Source of the DNA: Azolla caroliniana
Taxonomy: Eukaryota > Polypodiophyta
DNA length: 64,000 nt
NCBI GenBank assembly: GCA_043228905.1
Contig: JBHGNT010000017.1
Coordinates: 62,001 to 126,000, forward strand
Direction of reading: 5' to 3'
The notes under the pieces are model-generated. The model did not search any database. It saw only the letters and a program-made list of their open reading frames with translations, and was not told where the DNA came from. Made by a program: the position numbers and the translations under genes. This document shows, piece after piece, positions 37,341 to 49,179 of this stretch (position 1 is its first letter; each line of letters begins with the position of its first letter).

Positions 37341-40300
37341 CAGAAAAATCCGATATCACACGAGCCAGGTATGAACATTTTAATTTACGAACGCGCTCTT
37401 CTCCACTACCTCCTCAAATTTGCTAATTTCGTCATGTCTCTCGACCTGAGTTTCAAAATCATGATTTTTTAATTCCCGTATCATAGCAAGTGTTGTTAGC
37501 TTCGATTCGCATGTTTGAACACAAAAATCCAATATCACACGAGCCAGGTATGAACATTTTAATTTACCTACTAGCTCTTGTCAACCCCCTCCTCAAATTT
37601 GCTAATTTCTTCATTTCTCTCGACCTGAGTTTCAACATATTAATTTTTTAATTCTATATCTTAGATATCGTTGTTACCTTCGATTAGCATGTTTGAACAC
37701 AAAAATACAATATCGCACGAGCCAGGTATGAACATTGTAATTTGCTCACAGGCTCTACTCAACTCCCTGCTCAAATTTGCTAATTTCTTCATGTCTTTCG
37801 ACCTGAGTTTTAAAATCATGATTTTTTAATTCCATATCAGAACGAGCGTTTTTAGCTTCGATTCGAATGTTTGAACACAAAAATCAGATATCATATGAGC
37901 CATGTATGAACATTTTAATTTACCTACTAGCTCTTGTCAACTCCCTCCTCAAATTTGTTAATTTCTTCATGTCTTTTGTTCTGAGTTTCAGAATCTTGAT
38001 TTTTTAATTCCATATCAGAACTAGCGTTGTTAGCTTCGATTCGAATGTTTGAACACAAAAATGCGATATCATACGAGCCAGGTATAAACATTTTAATCTA
38101 CGTACTAGATCTTTTCAACCCCCTCCTCAAATTTGTGAATTTCTTCATGTCTTTCGACCTAAGTTTTAAAATCTTGATTTTTTAATTCCATATCTGAATG
38201 AGCGTTTTTAGCTTCTATTGGAATGTTTGAACACAAAAATCAGATATCCTATGAGCCATGTATGAACATTTTAATTTACCTACTAGCTCTTGTCAACTCC
38301 CTCCTCAAATTTGTTAATTTCTTCATGTCTCTCGACCTGAGTTTCGAAATCTTGATTTTTTAATTCCATATTAGAGCTAGTGTTATTAGCTTCCATTCGC
38401 ATGTTTGAACACAAAAATCCGATATCACACGAGCCAGGAATGAATATTTTCAATTACAAACGGGCTCTTGTCTACGACCTTCTATATCATAGCTAGCTTT
38501 GTTAGCTTCGATTCGCATGTTTGAACAGAAAAATCCGATATCACACGAGCCAGGTATGAACATTTTAATTTACTAACGCGCTTTTCTCCACTACCTCCTC
38601 AAATTTGCTAATTTCGTCATCTCTCTGGACTTGAGTTTCAAATTCTTGTTTTTTTAATTCCATATCATTGCAAGCATTGTTAGCTTCGATTCGCATGTTT
38701 GAACACAGAAATCCAATATCACACGAGCCAGGTATGAACATTTTAATTTACCTACTAGCTCTTCTAAATTCCCTCCTTAAATTTGCTAATTTCGTCATGT
38801 CTCTCGACCTTAGTTTCAAAATCTTAATTTTTTAATTCCATATAATAGCAAGCGTTGTCTACTTCGATTCGCATGTTTGAACACAAAAATTATATATCAT
38901 ATGAGCCATGTATGAACATTTTAATTTACCTATTAGCTCTTGTCAACTCCCTTCTCAAATTTGTTAATTTCTTCATGTCTCTCGATCTGAGTTTCAGAAT
39001 CTTGATTTTTTAATTCCATATCAGGACTAGCGTTGTTAGCTTCGATTCAAATGTTTGAACAGAAAAATCCGATATCACACGAGCCAGGTATGAACATTTT
39101 AATTTACGAACGCGCTCTTCTCCACTACCTCCTCAAATTTGCTAATTTCGTCATGTCTCTCGACCTGAGTTTCAAAATCATGATTTTTTAATTCCCGTAT
39201 CATAGCAAGTGTTGTTAGCTTCGATTCGCATGTTTGAACACAAAAATCCAATATCACACGAGCCAGGTATGAACATTTTAATTTACCTACTAGCTCTTGT
39301 CAACCCCCTCCTCAAATTTGCTAATTTCTTCATTTCTCTCGACCTGAGTTTCAACATATTAATTTTTTAATTCTATATCTTAGATATCGTTGTTACCTTC
39401 GATTAGCATGTTTGAACACAAAAATACAATATCGCACGAGCCAGGTATGAACATTGTAATTTGCTCACAGGCTCTACTCAACTCCCTGCTCAAATTTGCT
39501 AATTTCTTCATGTCTTTCGACCTGAGTTTTAAAATCATGATTTTTTAATTCCATATCAGAACGAGCGTTTTTAGCTTCGATTCGAATGTTTGAACACAAA
39601 AATCAGATATCATATGAGCCATGTATGAACATTTTAATTTACCTACTAGCTCTTGTCAACTCCCTCCTCAAATTTGTTAATTTCTTCATGTCTTTTGTTC
39701 TGAGTTTCAGAATCTTGATTTTTTAATTCCATATCAGAACTAGCGTTGTTAGCTTCGATTCGAATGTTTGAACACAAAAATGCGATATCATACGAGCCAG
39801 GTATAAACATTTTAATCTACGTACTAGATCTTTTCAACCCCCTCCTCAAATTTGTGAATTTCTTCATGTCTTTCGACCTAAGTTTTAAAATCTTGATTTT
39901 TTAATTCCATATCTGAACGAGCGTTTTTAGCTTCTATTGGAATGTTTGAACACAAAAATCAGATATCCTATGAGCCATGTATGAACATTTTAATTTACCT
40001 ACTAGCTCTTGTCAACTCCCTCCTCAAATTTGTTAATTTCTTCATGTCTCTCGACCTGAGTTTCGAAATCTTGATTTTTTAATTCCATATTAGAGCTAGT
40101 GTTATTAGCTTCCATTCGCATGTTTGAACACAAAAATCCGATATCACACGAGCCAGGAATGAATATTTTCAATTACAAACGGGCTCTTGTCTACGACCTT
40201 CTATATCATAGCTAGCTTTGTTAGCTTCGATTCGCATGTTTGAACAGAAAAATCCGATATCACACGAGCCAGGTATGAACATTTTAATTTACTAACGCGC

Positions 40301-40778
40301 TTTTCTCCACTACCTCCTCAAATTTGCTAATTTCGTCATCTCTCTGGACTTGAGTTTCAAATTCTTGTTTTTTTAATTCCATATCATTGCAAGCATTGTT
40401 AGCTTCGATTCGCATGTTTGAACACAGAAATCCAATATCACACGAGCCAGGTATGAACATTTTAATTTACCTACTAGCTCTTCTAAATTCCCTCCTTAAA
40501 TTTGCTAATTTCGTCATGTCTCTCGACCTTAGTTTCAAAATCTTAATTTTTTAATTCCATATAATAGCAAGCGTTGTCTACTTCGATTCGCATGTTTGAA
40601 CACAAAAATCAGATATCATATGAGCCATGTATGAACATTTTAATTTACCTATTAGCTCTTGTCAACTCCCTTCTCAAATTTGTTAATTTCTTCATGTCTC
40701 TCGATCTGAGTTTCAGAATCTTGATTTTTTAATTCCATATCAGGACTAGCGTTGTTAGCTTCGATTCAAATGTTTGAA
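37341..40778. repeat. Two tandem copies of a 1719-bp satellite block
   Basis: The string starting CAGAAAAATCCGATATC at 37341 recurs at 39060, and the variant TTCCATTCGCATG at 38391 recurs at 40110, both offset 1719 bp. Copies share rare variants (CTTCTATTGGAATG, CAGATATCCTATGAGCC) and differ by few bases. After 40778 the sequence diverges (ATATCATTGGAGCC). Confidence 0.9.
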
Positions 40779-41940
40779 CACAAAAATCCGATATCATTGG
40801 AGCCAGGTATGAACATTTTAATTTACCTACTAGCTCTTGTCAACTCCCTCCTCAAATTTGTTAATTTCTTCATGTCTCTCGACCTGAGTTTCAAAATCTT
40901 GATTTTTTAATTCCATATTAGAGCTAGTGTTATTAGCTTCGATTCGCATGTTTGAACACAAAAATCCGATATCACACGAGCAAGGAATGAATATTTTCAA
41001 TTACTAACGGGCTCTTGTCTACGACCTTCTATATCATAGCTAGCTTTGTTAGCTTCGATTCGCATGTTTGAACAGAAAAATCCAATGTCACACGAGCCAG
41101 GTATGAAGATTTTAATTTACTAACGCGCTCTTCTCCAGTACCTCCTCAAATTTGCTAATTTCGTCATCTCTCTGGACTTGAGTTTCAAATTCTTGTTTTT
41201 TTAATTCCATATCATAGCAAGCGTTGTTAGCTTCGATTCGCATGTTTGAACACAGAAATCCAGTATCACACGAGCCAGGTGTGAACATTTTAATTTACCT
41301 ACTAGCTCTTCTAAACTCCCTCCTTAAATTTGCTAATTTCTTCATTTCTCTCGACCTGAGTATCAAAATCTTGATTTTTTAATTCCATATCAGAGCTAGC
41401 GTTGTTAGCTTCGATTCGCATGTTTGAACACAAAAATATGATATCACATGAGCCAAGTATGAACATTTTAATTTACCTACTAGTTCTTGTCAACCCCCTC
41501 CTCAAATTTGCTAATTTCTTCATGTCTCTCGACCTGAGTTTCAAAATCTTGATTTTTTAATTCTATATCATAGATAGCGTTGTTACCTTCGATTCGCATG
41601 TTTGAACACAAAAATCAGATATCACACAAGCCAGGTATGAACATTTTAATTTACTAGCGCGCTCTTCTCGACTACCTCCACAGATTTGCTAATTTCGTCA
41701 TGTCTCTCGACCTTAGTTTTAAAATCTTGATATTTTAATTCTATATCATAGCAAGCGTTGTCTGCTTCGATTCGCATGTTTGAACAGAAAAATCCGATAT
41801 CACACGAGCCAGGTATGAACATTTTAATTTACCTACTAGCTCTTGTCAACTGCCTCCTCAAATTTGCTAATTTTTTCATGTCTCTCGATCTGAGTTTGAA
41901 AATATTTATTTTTGAATTGTATATCATAGCTAGCGTTGTT

Positions 41941-43240
41941 AGCTTCGATTGGCATGTTTGAACAGAGAAATCCGATATCGCACGAGCGAGCTATGAACAT
42001 TTTAATTTGGCCACTAGCTCTTGTCAACTCCCTCCTTAAATTTGCTAATTTCTTCATGTCTCTCGACTTGAGTTTCAAAATCTTGATTTTTTAATTCCAT
42101 ATTAGAGCTAGTGTTATTAGGTTCGATTCGCATGTTTGAACACAAAAGTCCGATATCACACGAGCCAGGAATGAATATTTTCAATTACTAACACGCTCTT
42201 CTAAACCCCCTCCTCAAATTTGCTAATTTCTTCATGTCTCTCGAGCTAAGTTTAAAAATCTTGATTTTTTAATTCCATATTCGAGCTAGTGTTATTAGGT
42301 TCGATTCGCATGTTTGAACACAAAAATCCGATATCACACGAGCTAGGAATGAATATTTTCAATTACTAACGGGCTCTTGTCTACGACCTTCTATATCATA
42401 GCTAGGTTTGTTAGCTTCGATTCGCATGTTCGAACACAAAAATCCGATATCACACGAGCCAGGTATGAAAATTTTAATTTACTAACGCGCTCTTCTGCAC
42501 TACCTCCTCAAATTTGCTAATTTCGTCATGTCTCTGGACTTGAGTTTCAAAATCTTGATTTTTTAATTCCATATCATAGCAAGCGTTGTTAGCTTCGATT
42601 GGCATGTTTGAACAGAGAAATCCGATATCGCACGAGCGAGCTATGAACATTTTAATTTGGTCACTAGCTCTTGTCAACTCCCTCCTTAAATTTGCTAATT
42701 TCTTCATGTCTCTCGACTTGAGTTTCAAAATCTTGATTTTTTAATTCCATATTAGAGCTAGTGTTATTAGGTTCGATTCGCATGTTTGAACACAAAAGTC
42801 CGATATCACACGAGCCAGGAATGAATATTTTCAATTACTAACACGCTCTTCTAAACCCCCTCCTCAAATTTGCTAATTTCTTCATGTCTCTCGAGCTAAG
42901 TTTAAAAATCTTGATTTTTTAATTCCATATTCGAGCTAGTGTTATTAGGTTCGATTCGCATGTTTGAACACAAAAATCCGATATCACACGAGCTAGGAAT
43001 GAATATTTTCAATTACTAACGGGCTCTTGTCTACGACCTTCTATATCATAGCTAGGTTTGTTAGCTTCGATTCGCATGTTCGAACACAAAAATCCGATAT
43101 CACACGAGCCAGGTATGAAAATTTTAATTTACTAATGCGCTCTTCTGCACTACCTCCTCAAATTTGCTAGTTTCGTCATGTCTCTGGACTTGAGTTTCAA
43201 AATCTTGATTTTTTAATTCCATATCATAGCAAGCGTTGTT
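41941..43240. repeat. Two tandem copies of a 650-bp satellite block
   Basis: AGCTTCGATTGGCATGTTTG occurs at 41941 and 42591 (offset 650) and is followed by the same four monomers, including the deleted class and the AAAAGTCCG variant. Only a few substitutions separate them (for example TTTGGCCAC versus TTTGGTCAC), so this is a recent duplication. Confidence 0.9.
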
Positions 43241-46200
43241 AGCTTCGATTCGCATGTTTGAACACAGAAATCCAATATCACACGAGCCAGGTATCAACAT
43301 TTTAATTTACCTACTAGCTCTTCTAAACTCCCTCCTTAAATTTGCTAATTTCTTCATGTCTCTCGACCTGAGTTTCAGAATCTTGATTTTTTAATTCCAT
43401 ATCAACCCCCTCCTCAAATTTACTAACGCGCTCTTCTCCACTGCCTCCTCAAATTTGCTAACTTCGTCATGTCTCTGGACTTGAGTTTCAAAATCTTGAT
43501 TTTTTAATTCCATATCAATGCAAGCGTTGTTAGCTTCGATTCGCATGTTTGAACACAAAAATGTAATATCACACGAGCCAGGTATGAACATTTTAATTTA
43601 CCTACTAGCTCTTCCCAACTCACTCCTCAAATTTGGTAATTTCGTCATGTCTCTCGACCTGAGTTTCAAAATCTTCATTTTTTAATTCCATATCATAGCT
43701 AGCGTTGTTAGCTTCGATTCGCATGTTTGAACACAAAATTCTGATATCACGCTCCCCAGGTATGACCATTTTAATTTACCTACTAGCTCTTCCCAACTCA
43801 CTCCTAAAATTTGGTAATTTCGTCATGTCTCTCGACCTGAGTTTCAAAATCTTGATTTTTTAATTCTATATCATAGCAAGCGTTGTCTGCTTCGATTCGC
43901 ATGTTTGAATACAAAAATCCGATATCACACGAGCCAGGTATGAAACTTTTAATTTACCTACTAGCTCTTGTCAACCCCCTCCTCAAATTTGCTAATTTCT
44001 TCATGTCTTTTGACCTGAGTTTCAAAATCTTGATTTTTTAATTCTATATCATAGATAGCGTTGTTACCTTCGATTCGCATGTTTGAACACAAAAATCAGA
44101 TATCACACGAGCCAGGTATGAACATTTTAATTTACTAGCGCACTGCTCTCGACTACCTCCTCAAATATGATAATTTCGTCATGTCTCTCGACCTTAGTTT
44201 CAAAATCTTGATTTTTTAATTCTATATCATAGCAAGCGATGTCTGCTTCGATTCGCATGTTTGAACACAAAAATCCGATATCACACGAGCCAGTTATGAA
44301 AATTTTAATTTACTAACGCGCTCTTCTCCACTACCTCCTCAAATTTGCTAATTTCGTCATGTCTCTGGACTTGAGTTTCAAAATCTTGATTTTTTAATTC
44401 CATATCATAGCAAGCATTGTTAGCTTCGATTCGCATGTTTGAACACAGAAATCCAATATCACACGAGCCAGGTATCAACATCTTAATTTACCTACTAGCT
44501 CTTCTAAACTCCCTCCTTAAATTTGCTAATTTCTTCATTTCTCTCGACCTGAGTTTCAGAATCTTGATTTTTTAATTCCATATCAACCCCCTCCTCAAAT
44601 TTACTAACGCGCTCTTCTCCACTGCCTCCTCAAATTTGCTAACTTCGTCATGTCTCTGGACTTGAGTTTCAAAATCTTGATTTTTTAATTCCATATCAAT
44701 GCAAGCGTTGTTAGCTTCGATTCGCATGTTTGAACACGAAAATGTAATATCACACGAGCCAGGTATGAACATTTTAATTTACCTACTAGCTCTTGTCAAC
44801 CCCCTCCTCAAATTTGCTAATTTCTTCATGTCTTTTGACCTGAGTTTCAAAATCTTGATTTTTTAATTCTATATCATAGATAGCGTTGTTACCTTCGATT
44901 CGCATGTTTGAACACAAAAATCAGATATCACACGAGCCAGGTATGAACATTTTAATTTACTAGCGCACTGTTCTCGACTACCTCCTCAAATATGCTAATT
45001 TCGTCATGTCTCTCGACCTTAGTTTCAAAATCTTGATTTTTTAATTCTATATCATAGCAAGCGTTGTCTGCTTCGATTCGCATGTTTGAATACAAAAATC
45101 CGATATCACACGAGCCAGGTATGAAACTTTTAATTTACCTACTAGCTCTTGTCAACCCCCTCCTCAAATTTGCTAATTTCTTCATGTCTTTTGACCTGAG
45201 TTTCAAAATCTTGATTTTTTAATTCTATATCATAGATAGCGTTGTTACCTTCGATTCGCATGTTTGAACACAAAAATCAGATATCACACGAGCCAGGTAT
45301 GAACATTTTAATTTACTAGCGCACTGCTCTCGACTACCTCCTCAAATATGATAATTTCGTCATGTCTCTCGACCTTAGTTTCAAAATCTTGATTTTTTAA
45401 TTCTATATCATAGCAAGCGTTGTCTGCTTCGATTCGCATGTTTGAACACAAAAATCCGATATCACAGAGCCAGGTATGAACATTTTAATTTACCTACTAG
45501 CTCTTGTCAACTCCCTCCTCAAATTTGCTAATTTCTTTATGTCTCTTGACCTGAGTTTGAAAATATTTATTTTTGAATTCTATATCATAGCTAGCGTTGT
45601 TAGCTTCGATTGGCATGTTTGAACAGAAAAATCCGATATCGCACAAGCGAGGTATGAACATTTTAATTTGCTCACTGGTTCTACTCAACTCCCTCCTCAA
45701 ATTTGCTAGTTTCTTTATGTCTCTCGACTTGAGTTTCAAAATCTTGATTTTTGAATTCCATATTAGAGCTAGTGTTATTAGGTTCGATTCGCATGTTTGA
45801 ACACAAAAATCTGATATCACACGAGCCAGGAATGAATATTTTCAATTACTAACGGGCTCTTGTCTACGACCTTCTATATCATAGCTAGGTTTGTTAGCTT
45901 CGATTCGCAAGTTTGAACACAAAAATCCGATATCACACGAGCCAAGTATGAAAATTTTAATTTACTAACGCGCTCTTCTAAACTCCCTCCTCAAATTTGC
46001 TAATTTCTTCATGTTTCTCGACTTGAGTTTGAAAATCTTGATTTTTTAATTCTATATCATAGCTAGCTTTGTTAGCTTTGATTCGCATTTTTGAACACAA
46101 AAATCCGATATCACACGAGCCAAGTATGAACATTTTAATTTACTAACGCGCTCTTCTCCACTACCTCCTCAAATTTGCTAATTTCGTCATGTCTGTAGAC

Positions 46201-46657
46201 CTGAGTTTCAAAATCTTGATTTTTTAATTCCATATCATAGCAAGCGTTGTTAGCTTCGATTCGCATGTTTGAACACAGAAATCCGATATCACACGAGCCA
46301 GGTATGAACATTGTAATTTACTAACGCGCTCTTCTCCACTACCTCCTCAAATTTGCTAATTTCGTCATGTCTCTCGACCTGAGTTTCAAAATCATTTTTT
46401 AAAATTCTATATTATAGTTAACGTTGTTTGCTTCGATTCGCATATTTGAACATTAAAATCTGATATGACACGAGCCACGTATGAACATTTCGATTTACTC
46501 ACAAGCTATTATCTACTTAAACCCTCATCTGTGCGTTTTACTTTATCTCTCCAGACCTGTCTTTCAAAATTATGATTTTTGAATTCCATATCATAGCTAA
46601 CGTTGTTAGGTTCGATTCGCATGTTTGAACAGAAAAATCCGATATCACACGAGCCAG

Positions 46658-46662
46658 GTATG
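46658..46662. repeat. Target-site duplication GTATG (left)
   Basis: GTATG directly precedes the TGTTGGGAAG end of the left LTR and is repeated at 51966-51970 after the CA of the right LTR. Removing the element restores the satellite sequence CCAGGTATGAACATTTT. Confidence 0.93.
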
Positions 46663-47330
46663 TGTTGGGAAGTTGACGTTCCTTATGTCCGTCGCTCGGC
46701 CACAACCGAGATTCTTTACATACACAGCAAAACAGGTAATTAAAACGTAACACAAAAGAGGAGAAATGGTGCACAGGAGGTATACGTGGAAAACCCCAAA
46801 AATAGGGGGAAAAACCACGGCAGCCCACAAGCTGCAAACTGTCACTATGCAGAAGTATACAACAGTGAGATCACTGAGGCAACGACCTCGTGCTCTCAGA
46901 TCTTCGCCACAGGCGGCGGTTACAACAGAGGCAGGCAACGACCTCGTCTCTCTTTCTCTCTCTCTCTCTGTACAGTTACGCACTCTGATTTCCTCTTGCA
47001 CCAACGACAGAAAAGATAACAACTAGAATAACTATGTATATAAAACAACAACACACACGTATAACTAAAAGGTTTGCCCTAAGTCATATTTTACTAATAT
47101 GACTTTTCGGCTATTTACAAATGTAGCCTTGATGGGCTCCATCCGGCTCTCCGCAGTCGGGTACTTCTCATCCGGTTCATACCGGGCCTACACCATCCGA
47201 CTCTCCGCAGTCGGGTACTCCTCATCCGGCTTTCCGCAGTCGGGCCTACACCATCCGACTCTCCGCAGTCGAGTTTGTTCATCGGCACTGTTCTTCTCCC
47301 TTCCCATCCGGAGGGACCTGTCTACCAACA
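46663..47330 (-). mobile_element. 3' LTR of copia element 2 (668 bp)
   Basis: Left copy, bounded by TGTTGGGAAG and CTACCAACA. It contains a CT microsatellite (about 46951-46970), minus-strand TATATA at 47042-47037, the inverted repeat at 47081-47105, and about four units of a 25-30-bp minisatellite (CATCCGGCTCTCCGCAGTC followed by GGGTACT or GGGCCTACAC) in U3. It is 134 bp longer than the 5' LTR. Confidence 0.94.
47081..47105 (-). promoter_or_regulatory. LTR inverted repeat near TATA box
   Basis: AAGTCATATT, a 5-base loop TTACT, then AATATGACTT form a perfect 10-bp inverted repeat in U3, about 40 bp upstream (in element sense) of TATATA. The same repeat occurs at 51813-51837 in the other LTR and in the LTR fragment at 34988-35576. 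Role unknown; a protein-binding dyad or RNA hairpin is possible. Confidence 0.45.
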
Positions 47331-47341
47331 AACTCCCCCTT
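47331..47341 (-). other. Polypurine tract of copia element 2
   Basis: On the minus strand AAGGGGGAGTT lies directly against the TG end of the 3' LTR, where plus-strand DNA synthesis is primed. Its first A is the last base of the polyprotein stop codon TGA (47343-47341). Confidence 0.88.
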
Positions 47342-49179
47342 CACTCCGGCATGGGGTGTCTTTCCAGCCCGATCCTCTTCCGGCATGCGTCCAGTTTGTC
47401 GGGTGTCAGCACTTTGGTCAGCATATCTGACCCGTTCTCAGCCGTGTGGATCTTTGCCAATGCGAATTCCTGGTCATCTACCCTTTCCCGGATCCAGTGA
47501 TACCTCCGCTGGATATGCTTCGTCCGGGAATGGTAGGCTGCATTCTTAGCAAGGTGGATGGCACTTTGATTGTCGCAGTAGAGTCGGTATTCCTCTTGCC
47601 GGATACCGAGCTCCCCGATGAAGTCCTTCATCCATAATATTTCCTTGCCGGCTTCCACAGCTGCCATGTACTCCGCCTCTGTGGTTGACAATGCAACCGT
47701 CTTCTGCAGCCTCGACTGCCACGAGACAGCTCCCCCTGCATATGTCATCACATACCCGGATGTAGACCGGCTGGTATCCACATCAGCCGACATGTCCGAA
47801 TCGGTGAAACCGTCCAGTTGAGGTTTTCCGGTGCGGAATCGGAGACACATATTTGAAGTGCCCTTCAAATACCGGAGTATCCACTTGACCGCGTTCCAAT
47901 GCTCCTTGCCGGGGTTGCTCATAACCCGGCTCACCACTCCGACTGCGTATCCAATGTCCGGTCGGGTACAAACCATTGCGTACATCAAGCTCCCGACGGC
48001 AGAGGCATATGGAATCTTCATCATATCTGCCTTCTCTCCTTTTGTCTTCGGGCTTTGCTTGCCGGACAACTTGCAGTTTGCCGGAAGTGTCGATCCGACC
48101 GGTTTTGCATCTGACATGTTGAACCGGTGAAGCACCTTTGTCACATACTTCTCCTGTGACAGCCATAGTTGCTTCACTGACCGGTCCCGAATGATGTGCA
48201 TCCCCAACATCTGTCTTGCCGGACCCAAGTCCTTCATTGAGAAGGTCCGGTTGAGAGCCTTCTTCAGCATCCGTATTTTTCCTTGGTCTCGTCTGACGAT
48301 CAACATGTCATCCACGTACAGGAGGAGTATCAGGAAGTCCCCTCCTTCGAACTTCTTCACAAACACGCAGTGATCGGCCTGCGTCTTGTGGTACCCTTGA
48401 TCGGTCATGAAGGAGTCGAACTTCCGATACCATTGCCGGGGAGCCTGCTTCAGTCCGTACAGGCTCTTCTTCAACCGGCATACCAGGTGCTCCTTCCCTT
48501 TCTCCACAAATCCTTCCGGTTGCTGCATGTAGATCTCCTCTTCGAGGTCGCCGTGAAGGAATGCCATCGTCACGTCCAGCTGCTCTACCTCGAGATCCAT
48601 GCTTGCTGCTATACTCAGCACCGTCCGGATGGAGGTCATCTTTACTACCGGGGCGAATATTTCGTCGAAGTCCACGCCCTTCTTCTGCTGGAACCCCTTC
48701 ACCACGATCCTGGCTTTGTATCTCGGGGGGTTGCCGGCATCTCCCGGTTTCAACTTGAACACCCACTTGTTTCGGAGTGCCCGCTTTCCTTTCGGCAGCT
48801 CCACCAATTCGTACGTATGGTTCTCATGCAGGGAATCCATTTCATCCTGCATGGCACTTAACCATTTTCGGTTGTGGGTGTCTTCCTTCGCTTCTTCGAA
48901 GCTTTCCGGCTCCCCCTCATCGGTTAGCAGGACATGTTCTGCATCCGGAAATCTCCAGGGCGCCCTTCTCTCTCTGAGAGGATATCTACGTCTTCGGACT
49001 TCGGTAATCAGTTCCTCCGTTTGCTCTTCATCCGAATCCGATTCGGGATCTTGACCGGTTCCGGTCTCAGCTTCCTCTACTTCCTCTTCTGCCGGTTCGG
49101 TATCCTCACCGTAACCGGCTGGTTCCTCGAGTGCTAACCGGTCTCTTGCCGGTTGGGTCTGCTCATTGTAGAGTCTATC
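47341..49179 (-). CDS. Copia element 2 Pol, 3' part (reverse transcriptase and RNase H), out of frame with the 5' part
   Basis: This frame is open from just after a TAA at 49182 to the TGA at 47341. The first in-frame ATG (48852) lies within the domain, so it is a polyprotein remainder and not a separate gene. An acidic linker is followed by reverse transcriptase with the Asp motif (LDVTMAFLHGDL), SLYGLKQAPRQW and the catalytic YVDD at 48318-48307, then RNase H with TDSDMSADVDTSRSTSGY, STTEAEY and YCDNQSAIHLAKN. All recognised active-site residues are present. Relative to the upstream Gag-integrase frame, codon starts move by what a single-base deletion (or two-base insertion) would cause. 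The shift must lie between 49134 and 49182. Confidence 0.93.
   Translation of the reverse strand, partial: DRLYNEQTQPARDRLALEEPAGYGEDTEPAEEEVEEAETGTGQDPESDSDEEQTEELITEVRRRRYPLRERRAPWRFPDAEHVLLTDEGEPESFEEAKEDTHNRKWLSAMQDEMDSLHENHTYELVELPKGKRALRNKWVFKLKPGDAGNPPRYKARIVVKGFQQKKGVDFDEIFAPVVKMTSIRTVLSIAASMDLEVEQLDVTMAFLHGDLEEEIYMQQPEGFVEKGKEHLVCRLKKSLYGLKQAPRQWYRKFDSFMTDQGYHKTQADHCVFVKKFEGGDFLILLLYVDDMLIVRRDQGKIRMLKKALNRTFSMKDLGPARQMLGMHIIRDRSVKQLWLSQEKYVTKVLHRFNMSDAKPVGSTLPANCKLSGKQSPKTKGEKADMMKIPYASAVGSLMYAMVCTRPDIGYAVGVVSRVMSNPGKEHWNAVKWILRYLKGTSNMCLRFRTGKPQLDGFTDSDMSADVDTSRSTSGYVMTYAGGAVSWQSRLQKTVALSTTEAEYMAAVEAGKEILWMKDFIGELGIRQEEYRLYCDNQSAIHLAKNAAYHSRTKHIQRRYHWIRERVDDQEFALAKIHTAENGSDMLTKVLTPDKLDACRKRIGLERHPMPE

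Larger units (their letters stand above)
35577..46662. repeat. Satellite family A, middle block
   Basis: Tandem 178-bp monomers continue without break from the truncated LTR to the complete copia element, about 62 monomers by length. The first monomer (TTTCGAAATT-like; TTTTGATTTTCTAATCCC) resembles one near 33.3 kb, so the array order left of the LTR fragment is partly repeated to its right. The block contains the 1719- and 650-bp duplications and units spaced 1181 bp (the CCATATCAACCCCCTCCTC junction near 43400 and 44580). Confidence 0.96.

Noticed and set aside
2438-46662. CRISPR-like or coding tandem-repeat array.
   Set aside because: There are no unique spacers between repeats and no neighbouring cas genes; units are contiguous plant-type satellite monomers.
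48283-48861. 192-residue open frame on the plus strand opposite reverse transcriptase.
   Set aside because: Antisense shadow of the GC-richer pol region; no recognisable domain.
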